Assembly: GCF_022539315.1 (NCBI RefSeq)
Contig: NC_066313.1
Coordinates: 31,843,059 to 31,907,058, forward strand
DNA: 64,000 bases
Direction of reading: 5' to 3'
Source of the DNA: Serinus canaria
Lineage: Eukaryota > Chordata > Aves > Passeriformes > Fringillidae
Positions within the stretch are counted from its first letter, which is position 1. Each line of letters starts with the position of its first letter. Both the position numbers and the translations under genes were made by a program. Positions 44,163 to 58,697 of the stretch are shown in pieces. The notes beneath the pieces are model-generated. The model saw nothing but the letters and a program-made list of their open reading frames with translations. It had not been told where the DNA came from and did no database searches.

Positions 44163-47100
44163 AGTCCAATTCCAGTGATGTCGGGAGCCTTAGGCTGTAC
44201 AGCTGATCATTTACATCACACAGGATTTTTTCTAGCATTTTTTCTGCTCCACACAATTTGGTTATAATAGTCAGCAAAGGGTGACAAGTGTAGGATTTTC
44301 AGCTTTTAGTAACACCCAAATTTATGTACAAAAAGACTACATAGCAACAGCAGCTATTGACCAAATGGATAAACAAGAACACATTTTCAATCATTTTTGT
44401 GAGCAGTTAGAGAAAAAAATGCTCAATAAACATAACCAAAACTAGAATACAAATATGAATATGAATATACATTACTATCCAGTATTCACACATCTTTTAT
44501 TGAATTTATCTGGAAGAATACTCATTGCCAATGAGTTATTTGAGACCACAGGCATGCAACTTGTATATCCTCCATTTAAAAAACTGCCATATTTTTCCCA
44601 CAAATAATAATCAATCCCTTTTTAATGTGTCTTATAAATTTTAAAACTCCTGAGTATTACTATTTATTAATAACATTACTAATAAAACATTCTGACTATT
44701 TTAATAATATAAATAAAACATTTAAAGGATTTATTAACAAGATTTTTTAAAGTCCACACACATCTATTAAAAATCACTGATGACAATGCATGATTCTATT
44801 ATGTCCTGCTCAGCTCTAATAGATTATCTCTTTCTCAAGTAACCTGTAATTCAGAAATTTCTACTGAAATTTCAATAGAATGAATTTTTTACATGACATC
44901 GCAAGAGAGTTAGCAATATATTAGAAATTGCTAGGTCTCTGAAATATCACAGCTCTTCCTGTGTTATTTCTTTCTTTTATTTTATAATAATGAAAGCCCA
45001 ACTTCACAGGGTGATGTTGCAATAGAGACTGGCCCATTTCTATTATCCAGTCAAAGATAGGAGGACCTCAAATCTTTATCCTCAAACATTTATCAACTAA
45101 AATGCATTCCCATGGCAGCCAGGAACAAATTCAAAGGTCACTGACAGCTCTTTTCAATATATTTTGAAGAACAGTGAGTAAAAAATGTTCTTCCCAATAC
45201 CGGAAGAGGTCGTTAACTAAGACTTCTTTAATGACCATTAACAACCAGTAACTAACCCTTAACTAACATGCTATGTTATTCATTTACCAGAGGCACTCTG
45301 CAGCACTTAAAATGAGAGAAGAGGAAACCATAAACCCAAAAATTCCCTCCTGATTAATACAGCTGAATTTGGGACACAGTCTGGTATGTGCATTGTAAAG
45401 ATAAACGGCATTCCAAAAGTCTCACTGACCACAAAAGATTTTATACTGACATTGGCCCCAGAAAAATCCCTATTGAAAGCTACATCAGGTCAGAGCTTCT
45501 CCTCCCACATAGGGCAGGAAAAAAAAATATTCCTGTTGAGGAAGAAATCTGAAGAGAGTTCATGGGTAGGAAGTTCCTCATTGAGATTTTTACAACTGGT
45601 GTATCATCTAAGATCTCAACTCACACTACATTCTCCCCTAGGATATCTACAGGAGTCACAAGCTTGATCATTTAATCCAACCCAGACCTGAACTCAGCTG
45701 TAACCTCAGTTTGCAACAATGCACACTTTGGAATAAGGAGGCAAACAGAATAATTTAACATAGACAGATCTCTAGCTCCTTCTCACAGTTCCTCTTTAGA
45801 GGTGAGAAATGTTTGGAAAGCTGAGGATGAAAAGATCCATACACTGATCACCATAACAAAACTCTGGATTTGGATCTCTGTTCAGGCACACCACACATAT
45901 GAGTCTGAAGAAGGTACAAGGTAGTTGCCAAAAGGTAGGAGTAGCTTCCTTGTGGGAATGCTTGCCCAAGAAGGTCTTACAGCTGATCCCATTGTTGATT
46001 ACATAATATAAGCATTAGCAAGGTCTAATGGCCTGGGACATCCCTGGTTGAAATGGACATTCCTCTCTGGGAATATTATTCCAAGTCTACTCCTCTCCCC
46101 ATGCATAGTCTACTGAGATTGAAGGCACCTCTCTGTTCCAATGATTATTGGTTCTTCCCTCCTCCCACAAGAGAAAATTAAAAATGCATCTTACACATTC
46201 CAAAACACCGACATTTAATTAAAAGATGCAATCAATTCAATACACATAATTTTACTGCTTGTTGCATCCTAACACACATAGAGCAGAAATTAAACTACAA
46301 ATTAACAAATACCCAGCACAAATACGTAAAGAAAAAATGGTACATACACCGATTTTGTTTCTTGTAGATGATAAAACTGTTATTTTATGGGAGGTTTGTT
46401 TTGCTTTCTACAGAGTATAAGATGTGTCACTGTGATACAGATGACACACTTAGCCAGCCAGCTTTACAAATTGGGATAATAGAGTGAATTGGTTGAACAG
46501 GCCCAAGATACACAAACAGCTGCCAGTATTTCATCTGGATGGATATTAGTCAGCTAACTAATTGACCTGGGTGTAGATAAAATATGGGAAGTTTGGATAT
46601 TCAGAATTTTTCACAGCAACAATATGGAGGTATTTTTAAAACACTGATGATTTCAAATCAAAGAAGTTTAATTGCAACTTTAGAATTAATATTTTAATAA
46701 GAAAATGTTGAACAACTCCTACAGGAAAAAGGTGATCAATACCTTATTGTTGCAATTACTTACAGTGGTATTGGCTTTTGCCAAAAATCATTCACCTGTA
46801 TTGAGAAAGAAATATGCAAAAAATGTGTTTGCAGAGCCAGAATTTAGCTAGTGTGAATGAAGAGATATGGGTGAGCAACTGTAAACACAACAGATTGCAG
46901 CTGAGACAACTCTTGAGGGATTTTCTTGAGGAAAGTCCTCTGGACCTGATTCATCTCTTCAGTCTGCTCCTAGAAAGTCAAGTTTTTTCCTTCATTCCAG
47001 CAGATTTCGTTGCAGCAGTTTGAACATCCCCTTCCCTTTCCTTCCCCTCCCTGGACTGTCTGCACACCTGCCATCCCATTAGGAGTTAAACCCAAAATTT

Positions 47101-49996
47101 TGTCAATTACCCTGGAAATTATATTTCACAGGGCCAGTGCTGGGACTGGGTCTGACAATAAACTACACAACAGGACCATCTTCTCCAGTGAGTGTATCAT
47201 TCCCTCTTATCTCACCATACGGCTTATCCATAGGGGCTGCCCCTGCTGTAAGGTTACCTTAATGTCTGCCAACAACAGATCAGAGACCTCAGTGTATGAG
47301 CTTCTTTCTTGCCTTAACAGATGCTTAAAGAATCCAGAGCATTCAATTTATGGTTAAGTTAAACTGAGGCTGAACAAACTACTAACCCTAGCCTCCATAA
47401 TATTTGGGATGAAGAACTGGCTCCATTTTACCCAAGGTCCCTGATAGATGAACATAATGCTAACACAGAACCTCCAGCAGAGCACACACATGCAGAAGCT
47501 GCCATACATGCCATGCCTCAAAACTCAGAGGTTTAGCTAAAAAAAGAAATTAATTTAAATAACAGACAGAGGTAAAAGCCAACGTGAATTTTTATGTTGC
47601 TGTAAATGGACTTTGTGTAAGAATCAGAGCAAAAACCACATCCCCAATCAAACCTCTCTGAGCACTATGAAGAGCAATTAGAATGCAGATAACACATTGC
47701 TGTTTCTAATTGTTCATTATCATAGCATTATAGATGTTATGGCTGGTTTTTCTCCTTTGCTGATGTTGCTACATCAGTCAAATGTCCCTATAGCAAATTA
47801 TACAGACATATTTCAGTGTAATTAAAAACTCACATCAGTGTGATTAAAAAACATCAGTAGCAGTGTTCTAGAGGGAGACAACATTCCGTGTATTTATAAT
47901 AGCTGGAGGTGGGCCTTTCTTTTGCTGTAGTTAACTCATATTTCCCATAATAAGTTCCTGCTGCAAGGTGATTCTGACCTCGCTGAACTTTAACTGCTAG
48001 GGTTGTGATGTTACGTGCCTGGTTGACTTCCTCTGCCTCATTTTTCTGGAAGTGAGACAAGATTCCATGTAAAAAACTATATGGGATACTGTGAATGAAA
48101 ACAATTTTAAAATACATGCATGCAGTACTGAATTGAGGCTGTACTTGGAAAAGTAATCTTGACTTTGAAATCAGTGACTTTGAACTCTCAACGCAGCCTG
48201 CCACCTGTGGTTCTCTTATCTTGCTCTGCAGTAGCAAAGATCTCAAGGGCACAAAATCCTCTACCTAAACGTTGCCCTGTGTATCTGTTTCTTGACAGGA
48301 GGATCTGCAGGCTTCTCTGGTTTCTGCTGAAGGACTACCAGGACCCATCTCCTCCTCTTGAAACAGTGGGTCTTAAATCTGGGGATTAAAGGAGGATTTT
48401 GATAGCTGGTAAGAGCCAACCAACTCCACTATACAGAGCTGTTAGTGACTAAACTCCCTTAAAGATCTGTTTAAAGAGCTGCTTCCTAAATCTTTAAATG
48501 TTCAACTGAGTGTTGATAGTCTTATCTTCCATAGTTAATATGAATGAATGTCCCTTTTAATCAACCAAGCATTTATCACTGAAGATGTGTTGAATTAAGG
48601 AGAAAAGGCTGATTAATGACTCTGCCTATCTCTCTATGTTAGTATCTCTTCAAAAGGAAGGGGAGTTATTCTCTGTATTTTTTAATTAACTGACACATTT
48701 GCTACTATTAATTTAGCAAGTCATTATGTCATAAAGGCATTTGTCAATAACTGTCAGTGAAGGCTGATAGAATATGCTTAAAAGTGGCTATGAAGACACA
48801 ACCCACAGATGGTCACAGAGCTTTTTGGAGATGTCAAAGAGGAGGAGAAAGAAAGTTCGCATTGTTGATGGTAGCATGTAACATTCTTATGGAAACAAAG
48901 AATCAGGGCTTATTGCAGTGTTTAATATGTCTGGGAGCTATCTCACTTCCTTACTAAAAATCTGGTCAAAAGAAGCTCCTAGACAAGGAAGAAAGAGGTA
49001 TAATAATACAGAATATCAATATGTAAAAGATTATCAACATCTCTGTGACTCTGGCTCTAACATTCACCTTCCATTCCTGACACATGTCATTCCCTTGCTC
49101 TCATCTGTATAACCATTCCCTTTATTCCCCTCTTCTGTCACAGTGCAGCTTTGTCACTCACCAGAAGTGGCTCCATTACAATTACTGCCCAGAGCAGTTA
49201 CTGGCTGTCTTGACTTGTGTTTGAATGAGCTGGATAAACATTGCCATCTGTTGCCCTTTTTCATGATAGTCATTTTCTTTGCAGGAGTCTGAAACTTCCA
49301 GGCTTCACTTTCCTTTTGCCATTACCCAAATGATTCTTCCAGCAAAATTGCTCATGGTGTATCTGCCAGTCAGAAGACAGAATATGAAATTGAATAGGAT
49401 TTTTTTGCCTCTTGCTGTTATGCCAAGCCCTTTAAGGAAAGAATAATGAGCCATAGCTGACGCCAGTCATTCATGACCATTGCCAGAAATGTAATGCAAA
49501 TGTAACTGCAAAGAACTGATATGCCTACTCTTGGATGCAAAATCATTTCAAGTTTTCCCCTCCTTATATATGATAGAAAAAGAGAACTACTGCTGCCACA
49601 GGAAAAGAAGGAAACCTTTGAGAAGTGGGAAAAGCTCCATAGAAAATTATGTTCGATGCACCATTTCTATTTCTGTATCCCATCTACAGAGATGGGTCAA
49701 AAGCAGGCAAAGAACATAAATCCTATGCTATCAAAGAACCTGTTAGGAAATGTCAGAGATTCTCCTAAGCTTCTAAGCTTGACTGCAGGATCATGATGAT
49801 TCACTCTCTCTCTCTCCTCAGTGATATTCTGTATTTTCTCTGAAACTCCAGCTTTAGAATTAAAAAGGCATTAAAAACTCTTTAGCAATAATCTACATAA
49901 CAGAACAGAAAGGTTTGAAAAGGCAAAGCATCTGCAGCTTGAAAGTTGAAAACCAATTGATAGATTGAATCAACTCATCAATACCAGGGTGTTTGA

Positions 49997-50011
49997 TTTT
50001 TTTTTTTTTTT
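49997..50011. repeat. T-run
   Basis: A homopolymer of about 15 T. No retroposon body was recognised next to it. Confidence 0.85.
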
Positions 50012-51261
50012 AATTTAATTGCATAGTTTTAATCTAAACCAGGACAGTTGTCAGGGATTTCCAGTTCTTCTTTTCCTTTCAGAGCAGCAGCCTGATGTCC
50101 TCCAGCAACCTTAGTAAACCACTCTGGTCCACTTTTGCCATGATGTCCCAGTGTCCATTTCTCTAAAATTCAAATCTAACTCAGCTTTTAAATGTTTCTT
50201 CCATCTATTCCTAGGATACCTTGTCCATCTACCTTCATGAATAGAAATCTGAGCAAGCACACAGGCAGAGCAGAATTCTTACCCATCCAAAAGTTTAATC
50301 ACTTGATTAAAAGAAGTTTTAGAAGTTTCTATTTTTTTAAACACAGTGAGGAGCTTTATATCTTGTTAACAAGCTACATGAATCCACATTCCTGTTGTTT
50401 GTGAGAGAAAATAAGTGACATCACCCCAACTTGTAAGTCTTTTAGCTTAACCTATTTCTAAGATTTCTTTTGCTCACCAGCATGCACATGTAGATAATTT
50501 CACTATATCAAGGCTATAAACAACACCCTTGAGGCTGTTTGTTTATCTACTAAGCAGATAAATAAAAACTCCTATAAAATGAAAGACTTGTATCTCCCCT
50601 TGACAACATGATAATCAGTGCAGAGTAAGTGAATAGCTTGTACCAAGTTTGTACAAGAACTCTTGGAAAATTATTCAAGTCCTGCATAGTGCCAGTCCAG
50701 CCTTGCTCAGAAATTCCCAGTTAAATCAGATTGGAAATGATGAAAAGAATTTTCAGTATTTTCTGCTAGTGAGTGAAAAGTAAAATTACTCCTTGTTCCT
50801 CCTATCAAAACATCCCTTGATATGGGAACTCACAAGTCCCTTAATGACTCAGTTTCTTTGTGGAGCCCTTTGACCCTCCTGCAAAGAGTGCCACCACAAG
50901 GCACAGCCACCAGCACCACACATTCTGTGTTACTTGCCAAATCTAGTGAGCAGGTCTGTCACTGCTCATGGGGAAACATCAACACAAACCTTTGGCTGTC
51001 TTTTCCACTCAGTGACCTGCTCTGTTGTTTCCAGATACCTCCCTCTAACGGAAAATAACATCCTATCTACCATATTACAAAAAGAGGTAAACAGCACAGA
51101 GGAATATTAAAGCTTTCATTCTCACTGCTTCTCAGTGTGGTGTCCTAACTCTGATGATCATTTTTTGTCCCAGTCTGGTATCCATTGTTTCCCATCCCCA
51201 CAGAAGTATTCATCCTGCGGATCTTTAAGACTGATTTTCCCAAAACCATTTGAATATCTGT

Positions 51262-51372
51262 ATCACCAGGGTCAGTGTTATGCTTCTGACTGTACTTTTC
51301 TCCTTATTAGAAACCCAGCTGAGGGCAGTGCAGAACCTTATGCATTTTTATGCAGATGACACTTCTATTTTC
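51262..51372 (+). mobile_element. Fossil of an L2-like LINE reverse transcriptase core
   Basis: The frame at 51346-51378 reads FYADDTSIFTE, containing the YADD catalytic motif of LINE reverse transcriptases (51349-51360). About 80 bases upstream, CACCAGGGTCAGTGTTATGC (51264-51283) corresponds, with one base lost, to the DNA coding the PQGSVL motif that precedes YADD in L2 and CR1. The intervening AAACCCAGCTGAGG resembles the L2 linker. The motif order and spacing fit L2; the YADDT variant fits L2 better than CR1, which usually has FADDT. Several indels and stops break the frame. Further L2-like text may continue to about 51700, but I cannot follow it safely. It is inactive and very old. Confidence 0.6.
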
Positions 51373-51378
51373 ACTGAA

Positions 51379-54300
51379 TGATGAGGTGTCCTCTCTTTTT
51401 AATTCCTTTTCCTCTGAAATGGCAAATGTGATCGTCTGACTTAATAAGCACCTTTTCATTCTTTAGGCTGGATAAAAATAGTGTGGCATAGGCTCTGTGT
51501 TCCTTTCCCTGTTCAAAATATCTCTCTTGCACAATATGAACCACTACATTTTTGTGACTAAGAGATGTGTAACTCTTAGATGAAATTATTGATGCTTCTT
51601 ACAGGTATTCACAGGACCACCTGGATGTTGTGTCCATCTTGTAGAGACCTTGATGCTATTTAAGAGACTTGGCTCTATCTCATCAAGTTGCAGACTAAGT
51701 TATAAGCCATCTGACCTGACCAAGGAGTAAAGCTAGAAGCAGAAATTACTAGTTATCTGTGGGTTTTGGATTATGAAGCATGACAATCCTTTTAACACTT
51801 TACATGTCATTCAATTCTATAATACCCTATATTGTCACTCAGCAGTAACAATCTTTCTGAATGTAAATAAGTCTATTAAAAAAACTTTTCACCTCCAATT
51901 TTCTTCATTTCTAAAATCAAGTAATTTTTAAAATGTGAAAGCCTGGACATAATATAACTTGTTTTAGTGTTTTCTGATTTATTCCTGGGAATGTAATGCC
52001 TCTTGTCTATGTATAGACTTCTTTTTCTGAAGAAAAATCAATTTTGTGGTAGGGGAAAAAAGTAAATTATTATACAGTCCCTCCTATAAATTATTTTGTT
52101 AATCATTTAAAGGTCTTGCCCCTTTTGGTCTGAACACAACCACACAAGATCATACAGACCATCAGATACTGTGAATAAGCTTAGTTCCCCTGAGGCACTA
52201 AATGTAACAACTTGGGAGTCAGAGAAATTTTTGACATGGAGTTTTTTAACAGGTAAAAAATTAAATTCATAGGTCTTCCCTTTCTGCTGAAAAGGCAGTG
52301 AAGGGCATGGAGAACAGCTGAAGGTGTAGTGCTCAAAATGAAGCTGATGCTGTGATAATAAACCAAAGAACTAGAGCCAAGGCTTGTGCTGAGATTTCAA
52401 AAACAAAAATTCTGAGAATTTCTTCAGAGTTAAGAAATGACCCCTAACCCCAATTACATTTAACAGCCACTGAATTTTGTCAAGATAATTGCATCCATGG
52501 TCTTCAGCACTTACACTGTGCTGAATCATTTCCAATTGTCTTCTTGCTTCTCAGCATCTTGGTATTCTTTAGACATTATTCAAAAGTTTGTTAATTGGCT
52601 TCACTTTGTCAGATTCACTTAATCCATCAAATCATGATTTTGAGGTGGGGATGTGTTTATTGAAATGCTTTATTTTTCTGGAGTTTTCTCCTACACTGAA
52701 GTCAGCCATTCTCATGTTTGTTTTTATTTAGACACAGATATTGATCTTACTGATAGCAAAAAATTAGACACTCTCACAACGGCAAGCAGTTACAGAGAAA
52801 AAAGCAGCATACGCATTGTTTTGAATATAACATGCTAGATTTAGGCCTAAAGTGTCTACATGGTAAATGTCTCCAGTTAGGCAGGGCAAAATCTTACAGA
52901 CCAAATTTACCAAGGTATTTCAAGAAGAAATGAGGAATTGGAAAAAAAATTACCAACCTAAGCATTCCGCTAAATCTGTGCTTATGCGGAATTCAGTCTT
53001 ATTTCTGCATTTAAATAGCCTACTTATTAAATGGACTTTCACAATAAATGAGTTCCATATACAACATCAGAGTCCCTGCTACAGGCCTGTTATGACCTAC
53101 AATAATTTATGGTCCTGTCACATTCCTGTTAAGACCTAAAAAATTAATCGCTTTGAATTTCAGATATTTCAGATCCCATTCAGACTCAAGGCTGCAGAGA
53201 TGGTACCAGTGGTTTCCTCATGATTGCAATTTGTCCCATATTAAAAGTAAATCTCACCAGTTTCAGACAGCTACATGAAGAATGCCTTTGGTTCATACTT
53301 TGTGTCAGAATAATTCCTCAGTGATTCTTTTGGGTTTTGTTTTTTTTTTATGAAAAAGCACAACTTCTAAAATCTTCATTTCAAAGTTCTTGCTTATGAT
53401 TGCAGATCTTGAATCACAGCCTTGTGAATTTATCCAGGATGATCCTGTGTGTCTTATGCTCCCTGTGATATCACTGAAAACCAAGGATAACATCAACTTG
53501 AGAAATGCATTTAGCCTTGCAGGAGGATTTCTGCTTTGCTGCAGGGAACTGTTACCTACTTTGGGTTTGGCTTCATTCTTGTTTTTCTCAGTTAGCATGA
53601 ATAAATATTATTTTATTAGATTTGCTCATACATCAAGATCTAGAAAATCAATACAAGTATTTATTTTCAAGAAGAGTAAAACTTTTCATTCTTCCTTCCC
53701 ATTGTTCCTTAACATGAGTTGGCAGCAGCTAAAAATCTTGTAACATAAGAAATTTTGGAGGAGGAGGGTATGAGAGATAAATCACATAAACCATACCAGG
53801 GTATAATACTTCTGATTATGGACTGGTCTTCATTATGGAGATTCTACTTCATTATTACAATCACCTTTCGTCCCACAGGATTCAATCAGTAACACTGGGC
53901 AATCGAGCAATGCCAGCAGTTTTCTACATTATAAAGGGTATTTAGGTACAGTACATTAAAAGGATTACAATCTCCAGAAGACAAGAATCCTTACTTCCCT
54001 CAGTCTTTAGCCCCATCAAAGAACCAGGTCCTCTCAGTTGTTTAGTTGACTCACTTCCTGTGAGACCAAAAAGGCAACTGGGTGCAGATTCCCCAGCCTG
54101 TTGGAAAAGGTGCATAGGAGGACTCATTCCCTAAAGAGCACAGTGCTTAGAACTTGTGTAGGGGAAGTTTATTCCAAGTTGTGACACTGATCAATATGAG
54201 TGTAATTAAGTATTTCCATTATTAAAATTCCTCTACCCTTTCATAGTTCTTTATTTTTTATAATCAGCTTTGCTTGATCTTTTGTCTCACTGTTATATAA

Positions 54301-57300
54301 GGTGTGACTCTGTCCAAGAATAATCCTTTTTATTTATCACTTTGAGTTTTTGTTCATATCATTTGTTCTGCATCAGCCCTAAATACCAATATAATTTGTT
54401 GGCTCACAGATACAATGCAATTCTCAGCTCACAGTCATCCTTTTCTTGCTGCTTTCTTTTGTTCACAGCTTTGCCATACTCCGTTTTCCGGAATTTAAAA
54501 TTCCATTATTTTTTCTGGCTTTTCCACGTGCCTATTGTTCCCTTAATGTGATGCATATCTGTATCTGAGCTGAATAGCTGATTAGAAATGAATCAAAGTC
54601 CAGCACAGAAGACTTGATCATTTCCCTCTCCACAGAGGAAGAAGCCTCTGCACTACAATTAACCAAGTAAATGCTTTAAGATTAACCAAGTGAGATGCAT
54701 TCCACCCATCCCCTTATAGCAGGCATTTAGTATAAGACAGTAATTTAGATTCTCCCAATAAACAACAGAGGTGGGCACCACAGAGGGTGAGATGCATCCT
54801 ATGCTTTGGTTATAAATTCAATGACCATGAACAGGGATGTGTACATGGTCATATCCTACAGAGTATTCCTTGGACCAGAGAACATCCAGTACAAATTTGT
54901 TACAAAACCACAATTGTCCCTACAAGAACAGTTATTATCCCTAAAGGGACAGTAGTGTTTCATATAAACAAGGGTCCTTAAGCGGCTTGTGTCAGCTAAC
55001 TTGGCAAATCTTCACTAGGGTTTGTGCAATAATTTGTCTCCTAGCACATGAGACAACCCCTAACAAAAATTTCACTGATGAAGTTCTCATACTGGGTCTT
55101 TTCAGAGCACAGAGTGAACTGGCATCAAGCAGTGAGTGTGTGTCAACCAACATAAATGCATGAGAGGTGGGACTACAGGAAAAGGAAAAATGCTGGTATC
55201 AACACACAGTTAAAATTGGTCCTGGCCAGACTTCATTCTATCTTTGCTTCTGCCAGGTATTTTTTAGGTAATACTAGGAAAGCCTTAATCATTTTACATA
55301 AACTTTTATATAAATGCAACACAAGCCTCAGGGGTTTCACAGTGACATCTACAGACAGCAGAAACTTCACCTTGAATAAAAATCCACTTAAACTCTTGAA
55401 CAGACCAGCACTACACACTTTCAGTTTTTCACACAGAAAATATTGGTACTTTCTAACCTAGCTCTGTCTATAAAGTTGCCCTTTATCTGTGAAAAATCAC
55501 AGTACCACGATCTGAGTTCAGCAGTTCACAGAGGTTAAGATCCCAGCAATAATCAGGATAAATAGTCTGATCTCCTTCATGTTATAGATATAACCCTCCA
55601 TGGAGCACAGCAATTTTTGTCTAGTATATCAACTTTTGGCAGTATATCCAGACTTAATCCAAAGATATGTGGAGAGCTTTATTTCCATGAAACACCACTC
55701 CTCCTTCTTACGCTGTTCCATAGAGGGAAAGGAAACTTTATTTCCTCCTAGTTTCTCATTTAAGCCTACCTGATTTCATATTCCAACCTAGGTTCTTAAT
55801 AAGCCAGTTAGTACTTTATTCCTAAATACTGTAATCATACCCTTCTATCATCCTGACACACAGAAAGTTAACCTCTCCCACTACAAGTCATTTTTCTTCA
55901 GTACTTGAATAAGTTTTGAGTTTCTTTTCCATGCTCTCCAATTTTAACAGTGTTTTTGACTGTGGACACTGAGTTTCACATAGTATAAAGTTTTATCCAA
56001 AACACATTTATACACCACTGTTCATGTAAATTCTACTTTTCTTCACAGCATCCTTCTAGGATTTCATATTTAGTTGCTTACACATTTTAACCATTTGAAA
56101 TTACCTTATTTTTCTGTTTAATTCGTTGACATGAAGCACTCAGCTCCTGCAAGAAGACTTCTCTATGAAGCATTTCAGAGATTATAGTAGGTGGTATTCA
56201 AGGTAGATATCTAGATCTGAACAGTCACTCAGAATTTTCACTCACTGAAACAGGCATGTCCACAGGCACTGAGTCTGTTTATTTTGTGTGTGTGCTAGAA
56301 GATTGTGTGAATTTTATTCTAGAAATATCCATAGGCCATGAAGAATACTTTTAGTCACTTTTCAGCATTAAGAAGTTGGTGTCAAATAAATGCTCACATT
56401 TTGACCCTCTTGCACCTCCCTCCAGTGGATCCATATGCTGTTTACCAGAAAATGGTCATTCTTTGGAAAGCAACCTTACAAACTCCTTTTTACAGGGCAA
56501 AGGGACTTTCAGAATTGCACAAAGTCTTCGCATGAGGGGGGCACAGTATCAAAGCACAGGGACAGATTAAAAATAAAAATCTTTAAAACTCAGTTGGAGA
56601 AACCTGGAAAATTAACTAATGGCCTCACAGTTTTTGGCTACATGGCTGAGCCTTCTGTAATAATCAAATAAATGAAACATTCAGCCTCAGTCATGGGATG
56701 ATTTGTTTTTCTCTGAATGAAAATAGTAATAGGAAGAAGCAGGTCTATGTGTGTGTGCATTTCTGGGCATGTTACAAATGGTTGTAGAAATATGATGTCA
56801 ACACATCCCAACTACTTAAAATCACAGATTCGAGGAGGGAGGTTACTTAATAATTTTAATTAACATCCTGTTATTCTATTATAGAAACACTGCATTTTAA
56901 GCAACATCTATAGACAGGATCAATACATTGGGTTACTTTTATTAAAGTGCCTAAATAAGGAATTTATAAATTGACAGCTGAGCCATAGAAAGACAAATTC
57001 AATGATTCAAGTATTGAAGGCATACCAGCCTCAACTGGTTCTCTCTAAAATCTGAACATCACTAGCACTGGCTCCACATGGGAATGACTGGAGATTTCAA
57101 TACTGCTGAATACAGCTGCAGGAAAAATCTATCCATGGCCTGAATGTGTCATGGTGTTCATGCCACAACACTGTAACTGAATAGCAAATCTTATTTTAAT
57201 TGAGATCCATCCCACCTAAATTTAAGGCATCTAAAGTCAGAACAGTAAGATTAGTTGTCTGACATTTAGATGCCTGAGATTAGGTAAATTAATCCTGTGA

Positions 57301-58121
57301 TGAAAAAATTCCACAGCTTAGTTCTGAGTATAAAGGCAAAGAGATAGTACATCCCTATTTGTGCTCTTCTGCTAATGAGGAGTGGGAAATGGGCCTTGCC
57401 CTTTGTTTTAATTTAATATGAAGGCTCCAGTTTCTTTCAACACCTACATGCAGCATCTGTAACATAGGCACCTGTAAGGTAGGAATTTCAGCAGTGTTCT
57501 TCTATGATGATGTGTCAGATAAGATGAAAGCAGAATTATTCACTTTTCTCACCCCCCAACAAGTCATGTCATGAAGAACACTGCTTACATGCTGTAAAGC
57601 CTGAGCACATCACCATCATGCAGACATATCCTGAATTTCCTCACTAGAAAATAATGTGATTAAAAAAACACCAGAAAGAAGAGGTCATAACCAGGTCTTG
57701 ACACAAAGAAATGAGGAGCATTATGGAAATCAGGCTCTGAGCACACAGGAAAAGTGAAGATATTACAAAACTGAGATGCCTGAAGGTCAGGCAGGATGCA
57801 GGGAGAATGATGTTTACACAACCAACCACACAGTATCGGGATGATGGAAGCAGAGCAGTGAAACTGTGCTGTGTCCGGCTAATTAGTCCTGCTGAGAAAT
57901 TCCATCCTACCATCAATATATGGCTTGAGTTCCTAAATGAGCTTGTTCAGTGTCCAGTGCAGACATACCTCCCCATCCCTGGAGAAGAATGCCTTAATTC
58001 CTGTACCTCAAGAAGAAGTTTTATCTTGCTGAGCTCACAGCAAAGCACAAGATTAGATGAAAGTAAGTAATGTGCACTCTGTTTTGCAATAGCAGTTTCT
58101 GCAATCATAAGTATTGCTTAG
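51379..58121. other. Unassigned non-coding sequence
   Basis: No gene or named repeat was recognised. An 11-base unit ATTAACCAAGT occurs twice about 25 bases apart near 54656-54692. Frames at 53390-53743 (117 codons), 55156-55461 (101 codons) and three overlapping frames at 56338-56671 have no domain signatures. Confidence 0.55.
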
Positions 58122-58126
58122 TTGCT

Positions 58127-58692
58127 TGTTGTGTGTCCCCCAAGGTAGGCAGCTAAGCACTACACAGCAGTTCACTCATCCCCTTCCCCCACCCCAGTGG
58201 GCTGCAGGAAAAGGGAGAGAAAAAGCAGGAAAACTTCAGGGTTGAAGTAAAAGCACATTTAATAAGTGACAGTCACATGCAAGTGACAAATAAAATAGAA
58301 CAAGCAATGCAAAGACAATCACTTACCACCTCTCATGGGTAGACCAATGGCCAGCCTTCTCCCAAGAAAAAGGAAAACCCAAAGCACCTAACTCCTAAAT
58401 CTCTCTCTTTTCCATTTTTATTGCTGTGCATGATGTTATATGACATGGACTATATCCTTGGTTAATTTGGATCATCTGCTTGATTTTCTCAACCTATTGC
58501 AGAACCCCCATTGTATTCACTGATGAGGAGAGGGAATGACGGTGTGAGAAATGGAGAAGTCTTTGACTCAGCGAAAACACAGTTCAGGTAGAATATTATT
58601 ATGTTATCAGTACTGTTTTGGTCAAAAATCCAAAAAGCACCATTCAATCTGGTATGAAGAAAGTGAACTCTATGCCAACAACATCCAGTACA
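58127..58692 (-). mobile_element. Solo LTR of an avian endogenous retrovirus (family A), older copy
   Basis: The plus strand starts TGTTGTGTGTCCCCC, then GCAGCTAAGCACTACACAGC and CCACCCCAGTGGGCTGC. It later gives GAAGTCTTTGACTCAG and ends ...CAACATCCAGTACA. This is the same family as 7481-8177 in the same orientation but more diverged and without the AAT expansion. Flanking 5-mers TTGCT (58122-58126) and TTGCA (58693-58697) agree at four of five positions, consistent with an eroded target duplication. The TATA box is degraded. No internal genes are attached. Confidence 0.8.
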
Positions 58693-58697
58693 TTGCA

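Larger units (their letters stand above)
41241..51261. other. Repeat-poor unassigned sequence
   Basis: In 10 kb I recognised no coding exon, LTR or CR1. It contains two perfect hairpins (42309-42343, 44129-44162), a faint MIR-like piece (42216-42268), a C-rich/A-rich junction (43715-43763), a short (TC)n at about 49804-49818 and a T-run at 49997-50011. Segments 43930-44010 and 48560-48780 carry clustered ATTA/TAAT motifs and might be conserved non-coding elements; this is only a suspicion. Confidence 0.55.

Noticed and set aside
53390..53743. 117-codon open frame
   Set aside because: It overlaps a 97-codon frame on the other strand, shows no domain and lies in A/T-rich DNA where such frames occur by chance.
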